Shown piece by piece: positions 44,345-53,113 of a stretch of 64,000 nucleotides of DNA. Positions within the stretch are counted from its first letter, which is position 1, and every line of letters begins with the position of its first letter. The position numbers and the translations under genes are program-made. A model generated the notes under the pieces. The model had not been told where the DNA came from. It saw nothing but the letters and a program-made list of their open reading frames with translations, and searched no databases. The DNA is from Acidobacteriota bacterium (GTDB lineage Bacteria; Acidobacteriota; Terriglobia; UBA7540): contig CADDZC010000010.1 of NCBI GenBank assembly GCA_902812365.1, positions 17,930-81,929 of the forward strand. Direction: 5' to 3'.

Positions 44345-45481
44345 ATGAAACGACGATTGATGTCCGTCGCCTTCGGCTCGACTCTGCTGATCGCACTTGG
44401 AACCTTGGCTCTGACGGATGACGACCGCCATGAGCCGATCCTTCCTCCCCCGCCCGCACCGACCCTCTCCGTTTCCACGGTTCCCGCGAACGGAGACCTG
44501 AATCCGTACGGCGTTGCTTTCGTCCCCGAGGGCTTCCCTCGGGGCGGGCCGCTCCATCGTGGCGATATTCTCGTCTCGAATTTCAACAACTCCGCCAACC
44601 TCCAGGGGACCGGCACGGCGATTGTCGCCATGACTCCGGCCGGCGATCGATCCGTGTTCTTCGAGGGATCGCAGGGGCTTGGGCTGACGACCGCCTTGGG
44701 TGTTTTACGTCAGGGATTCGTTCTGGTCGGCAACCTGCCCAGTCCGAGCGGCAGTTGCACGGAAGGACCGGGGGGCGATGAACTCGGCGTTGAGCAGGGC
44801 TCGCTGATCGTGTTGGACGAGCGCGGCTCCCCGGTGGCGAACCTCAAAAGCGCCAAGTTCCTCGACGGCCCCTGGGACCTGGCCATGCAGGAAGAGGGAG
44901 ATCATGCTCGCGTCTTTGTGTCAAATGTGCTGAATGGCACGGTTGCCCGGCTGGATCTCAAATTCGCGCGCCGCGACGACGACGATCACGCGGAGAGCCA
45001 CACCGTGATCGTAGAGCGGGCCACGCGCATCGCCTCCGGGTACAGCCATCGGTGTGATCCGGCGGCGCTCGTTGTGGGACCGACGGGCTTGGCTTATGAC
45101 GCCGAAAGGGACATCCTGTACGTCGCGTCCACGGCCGACAATGCCATTTTCGCCGTCCCGCACGCAGCGCGCACGAACCGCGACCACGGCCTGGGGCGAT
45201 TCGTCTACCAGGACAGCGCCCACCTCCACGGGCCGCTCGGTCTGGCGCTCGCCCCAAACGGCGACCTCATCACTTCGAACGGCGACGCCGTCAATCCGGA
45301 CCCCAACCAGCCGAGTGAAATCGTCGAGTTCACGCCACAGGGCCAGTTCGTGGCGGAGTTTTCGATCGACCCGGCGCCGGGCTCGGCCTTCGGCATCGCC
45401 GTGGCTGCTTCCGACGACGAGATTCGCCTGGCCGCCGTCGATGACGGCGCCAACATGCTCGATGTCTGGACGATCCGCTAG
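44345..45481 (+). CDS. Exported beta-propeller (NHL/SMP-30-like) protein
   Basis: A 378-residue protein with a signal peptide (1-23) followed by repeats of NHL/SMP-like propeller strands (GDLNPYGVAFVPEG, GDILVSNFNNS, GPTGLAYDAERDILYVASTADNAIFAV, GPLGLALAPNGDLITSNG, SAFGIAVAASDDEIRLAAVDDGANM). Acidic DDDDH segments could bind metal. Function unknown, perhaps extracytoplasmic binding. The stop overlaps the convergent SelA stop by four bases. GAGG precedes the ATG. Confidence 0.8.
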   Translation: MKRRLMSVAFGSTLLIALGTLALTDDDRHEPILPPPPAPTLSVSTVPANGDLNPYGVAFVPEGFPRGGPLHRGDILVSNFNNSANLQGTGTAIVAMTPAGDRSVFFEGSQGLGLTTALGVLRQGFVLVGNLPSPSGSCTEGPGGDELGVEQGSLIVLDERGSPVANLKSAKFLDGPWDLAMQEEGDHARVFVSNVLNGTVARLDLKFARRDDDDHAESHTVIVERATRIASGYSHRCDPAALVVGPTGLAYDAERDILYVASTADNAIFAVPHAARTNRDHGLGRFVYQDSAHLHGPLGLALAPNGDLITSNGDAVNPDPNQPSEIVEFTPQGQFVAEFSIDPAPGSAFGIAVAASDDEIRLAAVDDGANMLDVWTIR

Positions 45482-46893
45482 CTTCCTACGGCGTGGAAGG
45501 CGTCGACCACTTGCGACTCCTGGGCCTCGAAGACGGTGCGCAGGTCGATCATGACGCACTCCCGCTCCACGCGGACGATCACCGGGGGCGAGTGCCGGCG
45601 CAGGCGCTCCGCCAGCCGCTCGGCGCTCCAATGCGCATGAGTGACGGCGATCAGCCGGGTGGGCAAAAACTGGCCGGGCGCCGAGCCCCCGCCGGCCACC
45701 GACTCTCCGTCCTCGAGCCTTACCGAAACACCCGGCAAGCGGGCGAGCTGCGCGGCGAGGCGGTCGGCGCGGCGGGCGATCTCCGTCTTGGTGGCGCGGA
45801 CCATGCGCAGCGCCGGAATCGCATCGAGATCACCCCGCAAATAAAGCCGCACGGTGGCTTCGAGGGCGGCAATGGTCAGCTTGTCCACGCGCAAGGCGCG
45901 AAACAGGGGATTCTTGCGGATTTTGGCCAGCAATTCCCGCCGCCCAGTGAGGATTCCCGCCTGTGGGCCCCCCAGCAGCTTGTCACCGCTGAAGGTCACC
46001 ACGTCGACGCCAGCGGCCAAGCTCCGCCCGACCGGCGCTTCGTCTCCCAAGCCCAACGCCGACAGGTCCGCCAAGCAACCGCTCCCCAGGTCTTCCATCA
46101 CCACCAGCGCGTGCTCGCGCCCGAGCGCCACCAGTTGTTCGAGGCCGGGCCGTTCGGTAAAGCCCACGATGCGGAAGTTCGAGGGATGGACGCGCAGCAA
46201 GGCCCGAGTGCGCGGGTTGATGGCGGCGGCGTAGTCGGCGATACGGGTTCGGTTGGTGGTGCCGACCTCGCGCAGCACGGCTCCGCTCTTGGCGCAGATT
46301 TCGGGAATGCGGAACGAGCCGCCGATCTCGATCAGCTCCCCGCGCGAGACCACGACCTCGCCGCCTCCGGCCAAGGTATTCAACGCCAGAAAGACCGCCG
46401 CCGCGTTGTTGTTGACCACCAGCGTGGTCTTGGCTCCCAGCAGCTCGGCAAACAGACCCTCCGTGTGGGTGTCGCGCCGGCCTCGTTGGCCGCGCTCCAG
46501 GTCGTACTCCAGGTTCGAGTAGCCGAAAGCCACCTCGGTCAGATGCTCCACCGCCGCCGGAGCCAGAGGCGTGCGGCCCAGATTGGTGTGAAGAATCACG
46601 CCCGTGGCATTGATCACCGGGCGGAGTGAAAAGGCCGAGGCAGCCTCGGTGGCGGCGGCGATCCGGCGTTCCAGCTCGCTAGCGGAGACTTCTGAGGCCT
46701 CGCCGGCCGCGATCTGCCGGCGCAGCTCGTCGAGGACACGACGCGCCGATTTCACCAGCAGCGGGCGGCCGAGGCGTTCTTCAAGCGCCGCCAAGCTGGG
46801 GCGCTTCAACAGTTCGTCCACCGAAGGGATTTGGCGGAGCAGAGGGGATGGGTCCGTCGTGGCCGTCGCTGACGCCTTCATGGGGGCCGTCAT
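45478..46893 (-). CDS. selA: L-seryl-tRNA(Sec) selenium transferase
   Basis: A 471-residue PLP enzyme with the SelA layout: N-terminal PSVDELLKRP, VINATGVILHTNLGRTPLAPAAVE, VVNNNAAAVFLAL and the PLP lysine at Lys305 (TFSGDKLLGGPQAG). It turns seryl-tRNA(Sec) into selenocysteinyl-tRNA(Sec) using selenophosphate. It implies a selenocysteine system in this genome; selB, selC and selD are not in the window. A selenoprotein candidate lies at 60.4 kb. Start ATG at 46893 lacks a strong ribosome site. Convergent with the propeller gene. Confidence 0.95.
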   Translation of the reverse strand: MTAPMKASATATTDPSPLLRQIPSVDELLKRPSLAALEERLGRPLLVKSARRVLDELRRQIAAGEASEVSASELERRIAAATEAASAFSLRPVINATGVILHTNLGRTPLAPAAVEHLTEVAFGYSNLEYDLERGQRGRRDTHTEGLFAELLGAKTTLVVNNNAAAVFLALNTLAGGGEVVVSRGELIEIGGSFRIPEICAKSGAVLREVGTTNRTRIADYAAAINPRTRALLRVHPSNFRIVGFTERPGLEQLVALGREHALVVMEDLGSGCLADLSALGLGDEAPVGRSLAAGVDVVTFSGDKLLGGPQAGILTGRRELLAKIRKNPLFRALRVDKLTIAALEATVRLYLRGDLDAIPALRMVRATKTEIARRADRLAAQLARLPGVSVRLEDGESVAGGGSAPGQFLPTRLIAVTHAHWSAERLAERLRRHSPPVIVRVERECVMIDLRTVFEAQESQVVDAFHAVGS

Positions 46894-46924
46894 CGGCTTA
46901 TTTCACCACATCCCGGGCGGAGGG

Positions 46925-47359
46925 TCAATGATGTCGCAGCGTCGATCCGTGGACTGCGAAGGCGTTTGGGATGGCCGAATAGAGTTGCGAACGATGGACT
47001 TGCAGGCAGTTCCGGATCTGCACCTTCAAGAGCTCGGCCTGGATCGGCTTTTCGAGAAAGCCATAAGCGCCCAGCCGGATGGACTCGAGTTCTTCCGACA
47101 AACTCGCCGCGCCGCTGATAATAATACAATCGATCGGCCGCAGCTCGCAGCGCAGCTCCTTCAACAGCTCCAAGCCGTTCATTGGCGACATCTCGAGGTC
47201 GGAGATCACCAGATCCGGTCCAAAGAGGGGGATTTTGCTTAAGGCGTCGACTCCGTCGGAAGCCGTCTCCACCTTGTAGCCCCAAGCGCGCAGCAAGGCC
47301 GCGATGCCGTCTCGCTGGGCTGCATCATCGTCCACCACCATGACCTTGGCTCGTTCCAT
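46925..47359 (-). CDS. Single-domain response regulator (CheY-like)
   Basis: A 144-residue receiver domain. Acidic pocket Asp10-Asp12, phosphorylation site Asp54 (LVISDLEM), Ser82 (IISGAA) and Lys104 (LEKPI) are all present. No output domain is attached, so it probably acts by protein-protein interaction or relays phosphate. Start at 47359 has AAAGGAA just upstream; the longer frame is rejected. It is the gene upstream of selA on the same strand, 31 bp away, so they may be co-transcribed. Confidence 0.9.
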   Translation of the reverse strand: MERAKVMVVDDDAAQRDGIAALLRAWGYKVETASDGVDALSKIPLFGPDLVISDLEMSPMNGLELLKELRCELRPIDCIIISGAASLSEELESIRLGAYGFLEKPIQAELLKVQIRNCLQVHRSQLYSAIPNAFAVHGSTLRHH

Positions 47360-47657
47360 ATTCCTTTCCCGCCCGCCAATTGTTGAAGCAGCATGGATGC
47401 CACTCGCTGTGGATTCCGGCAATTTTCGCCAACCTCTTGAGTTTCCGGCAGATAAGCGACCGCCGGGCGCAGGCTCCATTTCCCCAGCCGTGTAATCCTT
47501 TCCGGACGCGGGCAACCTTGGCCGGTAGGACGCGATTTGAGGCCCCGATGAAGGCGTGGCCGGGGTCCGGGGGCTGATCAAAATGGAAGCCTTCGGGCGA
47601 GCGCAGGGGAGGCAAAGCTGGTTACGAGCGGGAAATTGGAAAATTTTACGAAAAGCC

Positions 47658-47686
47658 TTGACAGGGTAGCCAGCGCTGAGGATAAG
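47658..47686 (+). promoter_or_regulatory. Sigma-70-type promoter of the TonB receptor gene
   Basis: A perfect TTGACA (47658-47663) is 17 bases from GATAAG (47681-47686), about 95 bases before the ATG at 47782. Confidence 0.55.
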
Positions 47687-47697
47687 ATCACAGGACT

Positions 47698-47718
47698 GTG
47701 AGCTTCTTGGTGGCTCAC
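47698..47718 (+). other. Hairpin in the 5' leader of the TonB receptor
   Basis: GTGAGC (47698-47703) and GCTCAC (47713-47718) form a perfect 6-bp stem with a 9-base loop, just after the probable transcription start. It could regulate translation or bind a protein. No known riboswitch class recognised. Confidence 0.35.
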
Positions 47719-47781
47719 TGGCAGTTCTTAGCGTTTTGGGTTCGGACAGCGAAGGGTGGGGTCACCTGAGGAGGGCGACGG

Positions 47782-50700
47782 ATGATGCGGAAAAGGCTTC
47801 GTTTGACGCTGTCGTGTCTGCTGGCCGCCGGCTGGGTCATGGTGGCGCTTCCGCGGCAGGCTCGCGGCCAGGTGCTGTACGGATCTGTCACCGGCGTGGT
47901 GACGGATGCCACCGGGGCGGTAATCCCGGGAGCCGAGGTCACGATCACGAACGACAGGACGGGTTTCGCGCGCACCGCCACAACCGACTCCGACGGGCGG
48001 TATCGCCTGTTAGACTTGCCGGAAGGGACTTACACGATCAGCGTGGCGGCCAAGGGTTTTCAGGCGTTCCGTAAGACCAATGTTACGGTCGTCATCGGCC
48101 AGGTCAACGAACAAGACCTGCAACTGGCCGTCGGCGCGACCACCCAGGAAGTCACCGTGCAGGCGTCCGCCGCCGTGCTGCAGACCCAGAAGGCCGATGT
48201 TCACACGGAGATCAGCAGTTACGCCATCGAGAACCTCCCGCTCAGCACCTACCGCAATTTCCAGGCTACGGAGTTACTAGCCCCGGGAGTTTTCTCGACC
48301 TCGGGCATCGCCAACAGCTACCCCAATTCCATCGCCGATACGCCGGACCGGTCGTTTGAGATTTACTCGAACGGCTTGCCCGGACACGACAACACCACGC
48401 GCGTGGACGGCGCCACGAACATCTTTATTTGGCTGCCGGACCACATGCTGATTGTGCCTCCGCAGGAGACGATTCAGGAAGTCAACGTTCAGACTGCCGA
48501 CTATGACGTCGAGAAGGGCTTGACGGGCGGCGCGGCCGTCGACGTGGTGACCAAGTCGGGCACCAATGAGCTCCATGGCTCCCTTTACGGCTTCCACACC
48601 GATAATGCCCTCGATGCCCGTAACTGGTTCAATTACACGGGCAACTCCAAAAATATCATTAACAATGACGGCGCCACCGTCGGCGGCCCGATCAAAAAGG
48701 ACAAGCTCTTCTATTTCGCCAACTGGGATGAGACGTGGCAACGCCAGAACGAGTCCTTTACCGATTTGCTGCCGCCGGTCGCTTATCGCAACGGAGACTT
48801 CAGCTCTGCTCTCGGGCCGCAACTGTTTGGGCCGAACGGCCAGGTGCTGACGGTCTGCACAACCGAAGGGGCGACGGTGCCGTTGCAGGAAGGGATGGTG
48901 TTTGATCCGGCCAGCGGTAACCCGACGGACGGCACCGATCGCTGCGTCTTCTCATCGGCCGGCCAGCTCAACGTGATCCCACCCGGCCGTTTGAACTCCG
49001 GGGCGCAAAACTACTGGAAATTGCTGGCCGCGCCCAACCTCAACGTGCCCCTTACCCTCACCACTCCCTATAACTACGCGGGAAGCAAGACGGCCCGATT
49101 TAACCGTCAAGATTATACGGGCAAGGTCGATTGGAACATGAACGACCGGCACACCGTGTGGGTCAAGTGGACCGGCCAGCTCGCCAACTACCTGGAGCCG
49201 TTCGATCTGGGAGCGGCGGGCGGCAACGGCACCGGCACGGCCCATCAGTGGGCCCAGATCGCGACTCTCGGCCATACCTGGACGCTGTCGCCGACCCTCG
49301 TCCTGACGGGTCACGTGGGCTTTGACCGCATGTCCGAGCATGCCGAGCCCCCCGGCTACGGCCAGCCGCTCGGCCAGAGTATTCTGGGCATTGCGGGCAC
49401 AAATACGCCCGCCGGCGATATTCGTTATACCGGCCTTCCCGGAATCTATATTCAGGGCTTCAGTGGCTTGGGCAGCCTCAACTCCTGGGAGCCCGCCCAA
49501 CGCAATGATTGGACCTTCACGACCTCGCACAACCTCACCTGGGTCAGGGGCGCCCACGAGTTCCGCATGGGGCTGGACGCAGCGCACAACCACTTGAATG
49601 CTTTTCAGCCGGAAATCTTCTGTTGCCCGCGCGGCGCCGTCTATGATTACTACGGCGGAACTTCCATTAATCTGCCGGCGAATCCGGCCACCCCGGACAA
49701 CGGCAACTTCCTGCCGCTGTTTACCGCCGGGGGCGCTTCGGCCGGCACGGGTTACGCTCCCTTCCTGCAGAACTCCACGGCGCTTTTCGACATGGGCTAC
49801 ATTTCCGAAGCCCAGAACGACGAGCAGTACATTAAGTCCACCGGAAAAGACTGGCAGTGGGGTTTGTACTTCGGCGATCGGTGGAAGGTTACCCCCAAGC
49901 TGACGGCCGACCTCGGCATCCGCTGGGAGTATTTCCCCTTAATTACCCGCGATGGCATCGATAAGGATGAGCTGTACGTGCCGGCCACCAACACGCTCCT
50001 GTTCGGGGGACTGGGGGGAAACCCGCCCCACCTGGGGATCACCACCAGCAAGAAGCTGTTCACGCCGCGCATTGGCTTGGCCTATGAGATGAACGAGAAG
50101 ACCGTACTTCGCGCCGGCTTCGGTATCTCCAATGACACCACGCCGCTCGAACGCCCACTGCGCGGTTTCTTCCCGCTGGCTATTGGCGCCGATAACTTTG
50201 TCCCGAGCAGCCACGTCAGCGGATTCCTGCCCTATGACACTTTTGCCCAAGGCGTTCCGGTGATCCAGCCCGTCGATCTTTCGAGCGGCCGGATTAACCC
50301 GCCGACCAACGTTACGGTGGGCACGCTCGGCCCGGGCCGGTTCAACCGCGGCTACGTTGAGTCCTGGAACTTCTTTGTGGAACGCCAACTGCCCGGACAG
50401 GTGCTCTTCAACATCGGCTATGTCGGCAACCACTACGTCCATGAGTTCAACGGTCGGGACCTCAATGCGGCTCCCCTTTACGCGGGCAGCGTGGGTCAGC
50501 CTCTGGCGGTGTTCGGACGCTTCATTCCCACTTATCAGTTCGCGGGCTACCTCGACTCCCATTACAATTCCCTCCAGGTGTCGGTGAGCCGGAAGACCTC
50601 TCATGGACTGTTCTTGCAGGGGGCGTACACATACTCGAAGGCCATGAGCTACGTGGACGACAATACCTGGGAGAATGGCCTGCGGTTTAACTGCCCCCCC

Positions 50701-51327
50701 TCCCCGGCCATGCCGCAAGGTTGCCAGCCGTTGAACTACTCGCCCGCCGGTTTCGATCACACCCACATCTTCAAGCTGGCTTATGTGTATGATCTGCCTT
50801 TCGGCGCCGGGAAGAAGTGGGCGAGCGGAAACAACGTGGCCAATGCCATCGTGGGCGGATGGCAGTTCAGCGGCATCTTTACGGCCTTCACCGGCGATCC
50901 TTTGCAGATCGGCCAGAATGTCGGCAACCTCAACACCCCGGGTACTCCGCAGGTCCCGATTTTCGTCGGACCGGTGCAGTACCTTCATGGGCAGACCCAG
51001 AACGGCTTCCCGCGCTGGTTTAACCCGACGGCCTTTGTTCCCAACACCTCCACGACGAACATTGGCAACATCCCGCGCCGTCTGTCCTGGTTGCGGGGAC
51101 CGGGCCTATGGCAGTTGGATTCCAACCTGGCGCGCCACTTCAGGATCAGCGAGCGGCTGGACTTGGAGTTCCGCGCCGAGGCGGAGAACCTCTTCAACGT
51201 GCATCACTTTAGCGATCCGGGCACGTTTTGTACCGACGTCAACGGCGTCTGCGGGGGAAGTTTCGGGCGCCTGACCTCGGCTTACGGCCAGCGGTTGATT
51301 CAACTGGGGGCGTTTCTGCGATTCTGA
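47782..51327 (+). CDS. Oar-like TonB-dependent receptor with N-terminal carboxypeptidase-regulatory domain
   Basis: An 1181-residue outer-membrane receptor. Signal peptide about 1-30, then a carboxypeptidase-regulatory beta-sandwich (33-112; GSVTGVVTDATGAVIPGAEV, TDSDGRYRLLDLPEGTYTI), a plug domain (QEVNVQTADYDVEKGLTGGAAVDVVTKSGTNE trimmed here to key residues ADYDVEKG) and a 22-strand-type barrel ending in aromatic AFLRF. This family is greatly expanded in Acidobacteriota and takes up or binds sugars, peptides or siderophores; substrate unknown. GAGGAGGG precedes the ATG. It is followed by a strong terminator and then a TPR gene. Confidence 0.93.
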   Translation: MMRKRLRLTLSCLLAAGWVMVALPRQARGQVLYGSVTGVVTDATGAVIPGAEVTITNDRTGFARTATTDSDGRYRLLDLPEGTYTISVAAKGFQAFRKTNVTVVIGQVNEQDLQLAVGATTQEVTVQASAAVLQTQKADVHTEISSYAIENLPLSTYRNFQATELLAPGVFSTSGIANSYPNSIADTPDRSFEIYSNGLPGHDNTTRVDGATNIFIWLPDHMLIVPPQETIQEVNVQTADYDVEKGLTGGAAVDVVTKSGTNELHGSLYGFHTDNALDARNWFNYTGNSKNIINNDGATVGGPIKKDKLFYFANWDETWQRQNESFTDLLPPVAYRNGDFSSALGPQLFGPNGQVLTVCTTEGATVPLQEGMVFDPASGNPTDGTDRCVFSSAGQLNVIPPGRLNSGAQNYWKLLAAPNLNVPLTLTTPYNYAGSKTARFNRQDYTGKVDWNMNDRHTVWVKWTGQLANYLEPFDLGAAGGNGTGTAHQWAQIATLGHTWTLSPTLVLTGHVGFDRMSEHAEPPGYGQPLGQSILGIAGTNTPAGDIRYTGLPGIYIQGFSGLGSLNSWEPAQRNDWTFTTSHNLTWVRGAHEFRMGLDAAHNHLNAFQPEIFCCPRGAVYDYYGGTSINLPANPATPDNGNFLPLFTAGGASAGTGYAPFLQNSTALFDMGYISEAQNDEQYIKSTGKDWQWGLYFGDRWKVTPKLTADLGIRWEYFPLITRDGIDKDELYVPATNTLLFGGLGGNPPHLGITTSKKLFTPRIGLAYEMNEKTVLRAGFGISNDTTPLERPLRGFFPLAIGADNFVPSSHVSGFLPYDTFAQGVPVIQPVDLSSGRINPPTNVTVGTLGPGRFNRGYVESWNFFVERQLPGQVLFNIGYVGNHYVHEFNGRDLNAAPLYAGSVGQPLAVFGRFIPTYQFAGYLDSHYNSLQVSVSRKTSHGLFLQGAYTYSKAMSYVDDNTWENGLRFNCPPSPAMPQGCQPLNYSPAGFDHTHIFKLAYVYDLPFGAGKKWASGNNVANAIVGGWQFSGIFTAFTGDPLQIGQNVGNLNTPGTPQVPIFVGPVQYLHGQTQNGFPRWFNPTAFVPNTSTTNIGNIPRRLSWLRGPGLWQLDSNLARHFRISERLDLEFRAEAENLFNVHHFSDPGTFCTDVNGVCGGSFGRLTSAYGQRLIQLGAFLRF

Positions 51328-51413
51328 AGGTTGTATCAGGGCGCGAGTCTGCAGTGGCGCCGCCCGAGAGTTCGGCGGTAGCTGTGGCTCGGGGACGGCC
51401 AAGAATCGTAATC

Positions 51414-51448
51414 AGCGGGCACTGTAAGGGTGCCCGCTTTTTTTTTTT
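51414..51448 (+). terminator. Strong intrinsic terminator after the TonB receptor gene
   Basis: A perfect 8-bp stem, GCGGGCAC (51415-51422) and GTGCCCGC (51430-51437), has a 7-base loop and is followed by 11 T residues. It is a textbook Rho-independent terminator about 90 bp past the receptor stop. Confidence 0.9.
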
Positions 51449-51604
51449 GCGCTACTCCAGGCCGTGGCTCGTCCATCACACCGCCACCCTGCCAGTTTCG
51501 CGTTCGTTCTCACGCCGTCATACGCTCGAGCCGGCCGTTCGGCGGGAAGGTTTTGGGGTTGCCGCCGCTCGAGCGCCGTGCTAAGAGTTGCGGAGGGGGA
51601 AGCG

Positions 51605-53113
51605 ATGAAGTTCTGCCGCCGCGTGACGACAACCTGGGTGGCGGCGGCGCTGTTGGGGGGCGTCGCGGCACCGTCGCAGGACCTGACGCAGCAATCGCGC
51701 CGCGCCAAGGAATTGATGGCCGAAGGCCAATTCAACGAGGCGGTTCCCATCTATCGCCAACTGGTTCGCGCGCTTCCGAACAACCCGGGTCTCCTCACCA
51801 ACCTCGGCTTGGCGCTGGACATGGCCGGCCACAAGCGGGAGGCCGTGCGAGAGTACCAGGCGGCGCTGAAGCTTTCTCCTCACGATTATCCCGCACTGCT
51901 GTTTCTGGGGACAGCGTACCTGGATCTGGGCAAGCCGGCGGAGGCCCTGCCGCCGATCGCCAGGGCTCTCAAGGTGGAGCCGGAGAGCCTTGACGCTCAG
52001 GAAGCGATGGCCGAGGCGCTGCTCGGCCTGGGCCGGCTGGAGGATGCGGTTCATCGCTTCGAGCGCCTGGCCCAGGCGGACCCGAGCAGCCCCCGGGTCT
52101 GGTACGGACTGGGTCTCGGCTACGACGGCCTGGCGCAAAAGAACTTCGACCAGCTGGCGGCGGCGGCCCCCGGCTCGGCCTATTGGCTTCGCCTGGTGGC
52201 CGATTCCCGATTGGAGAGAAAACAGTATTACGCCGCCTTTTATTTCTACCGCCAGGCGCTCGCGCGCATGCCCTCGATGCGCGGCGTGCACGCCGCCCTG
52301 GCGGAAATTTATCGCCGCACCGGGCACGCGGACTGGGCGGCGGTCGAAGAGCAGAAGGAACGGCGGTTGCCGGCTCCTGACTGCCGTCTCGAACCACTGG
52401 AGTGCGCGTTTCAGAAGGGCGACTGGGCCAGCATCCTCAAGCCGGCCGAGCCAGGAAACGCTGCGGCCTGCTACTGGAAGACCCGCGCTTACACCCAGCT
52501 CGCGCTCAATGCTTATCGCCGCTTGGGCGAACTCCCTCCTTCCATGGAAGCTTACCAGTTGCGGGCCAAAATCGACTCAGCGCGACGGCAATACGCTCAA
52601 TCGGCGGAAGATTGGCGGCGGGCTCTGCAGTTGTCTCCGAACAACCCCTACGTTGAGAAGGAGCTCGCCGTGGCTTTGTACCAAACCGGCGACCTGAAGA
52701 CCGCGCAAAAACTCTTTGCCCAGCTTCTCGCGAGCGACCCGACCGCGCCGGACCTGAACTTTTACTTCGGCCAGACCTTGCTCAGCTCGCAACATCCGGC
52801 CGACGCCATTCCTTACCTCGAACGGGCCGCGCAGCGCGATCCCGGGTGGCTGTCGGCCGAGCGTTCGCTGGGGCTGGCCTACCTCGAGATGGGCGAGGCC
52901 GAAAAATCCATTCCTTACCTCGAGCGAGCCTTGTCTCTGGACGAGGATGGAAGCCTGCACTACCAGTTAGCTCGGGCGTACCAGGCGCGCGGCAACCGCG
53001 AGCGGGCGAGCGCCTTGATCCGCCAGTACCGGCAGATGCAGGAGGCTCAGCAGGCTGCGAACCAAACCGTGGAAAAGGCGGTGACGATTACTCCGCCGGA
53101 CGCCGGCCCCTAG
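51605..53113 (+). CDS. Exported TPR-repeat protein
   Basis: A 502-residue protein with a signal peptide (about 1-24) and many TPR repeats (about 25-485), for example EGQFNEAVPIYRQLVRALPNNPGLLTNLGLAL. The start at 51605 is preceded by GGAGGGG; upstream ORF extension is not needed. It overlaps the convergent CRTAC1 gene by 26 bp at their 3' ends. Likely periplasmic scaffold. Confidence 0.87.
   Translation: MKFCRRVTTTWVAAALLGGVAAPSQDLTQQSRRAKELMAEGQFNEAVPIYRQLVRALPNNPGLLTNLGLALDMAGHKREAVREYQAALKLSPHDYPALLFLGTAYLDLGKPAEALPPIARALKVEPESLDAQEAMAEALLGLGRLEDAVHRFERLAQADPSSPRVWYGLGLGYDGLAQKNFDQLAAAAPGSAYWLRLVADSRLERKQYYAAFYFYRQALARMPSMRGVHAALAEIYRRTGHADWAAVEEQKERRLPAPDCRLEPLECAFQKGDWASILKPAEPGNAAACYWKTRAYTQLALNAYRRLGELPPSMEAYQLRAKIDSARRQYAQSAEDWRRALQLSPNNPYVEKELAVALYQTGDLKTAQKLFAQLLASDPTAPDLNFYFGQTLLSSQHPADAIPYLERAAQRDPGWLSAERSLGLAYLEMGEAEKSIPYLERALSLDEDGSLHYQLARAYQARGNRERASALIRQYRQMQEAQQAANQTVEKAVTITPPDAGP

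Larger units (their letters stand above)
47360..47781. other. Divergent intergenic region between response regulator and TonB receptor
   Basis: No gene is recognised. It holds the promoter at 47658-47686 and the hairpin at 47698-47718 upstream of the TonB receptor. A GC-rich stretch next to the response-regulator start shows no further structure. Confidence 0.5.
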
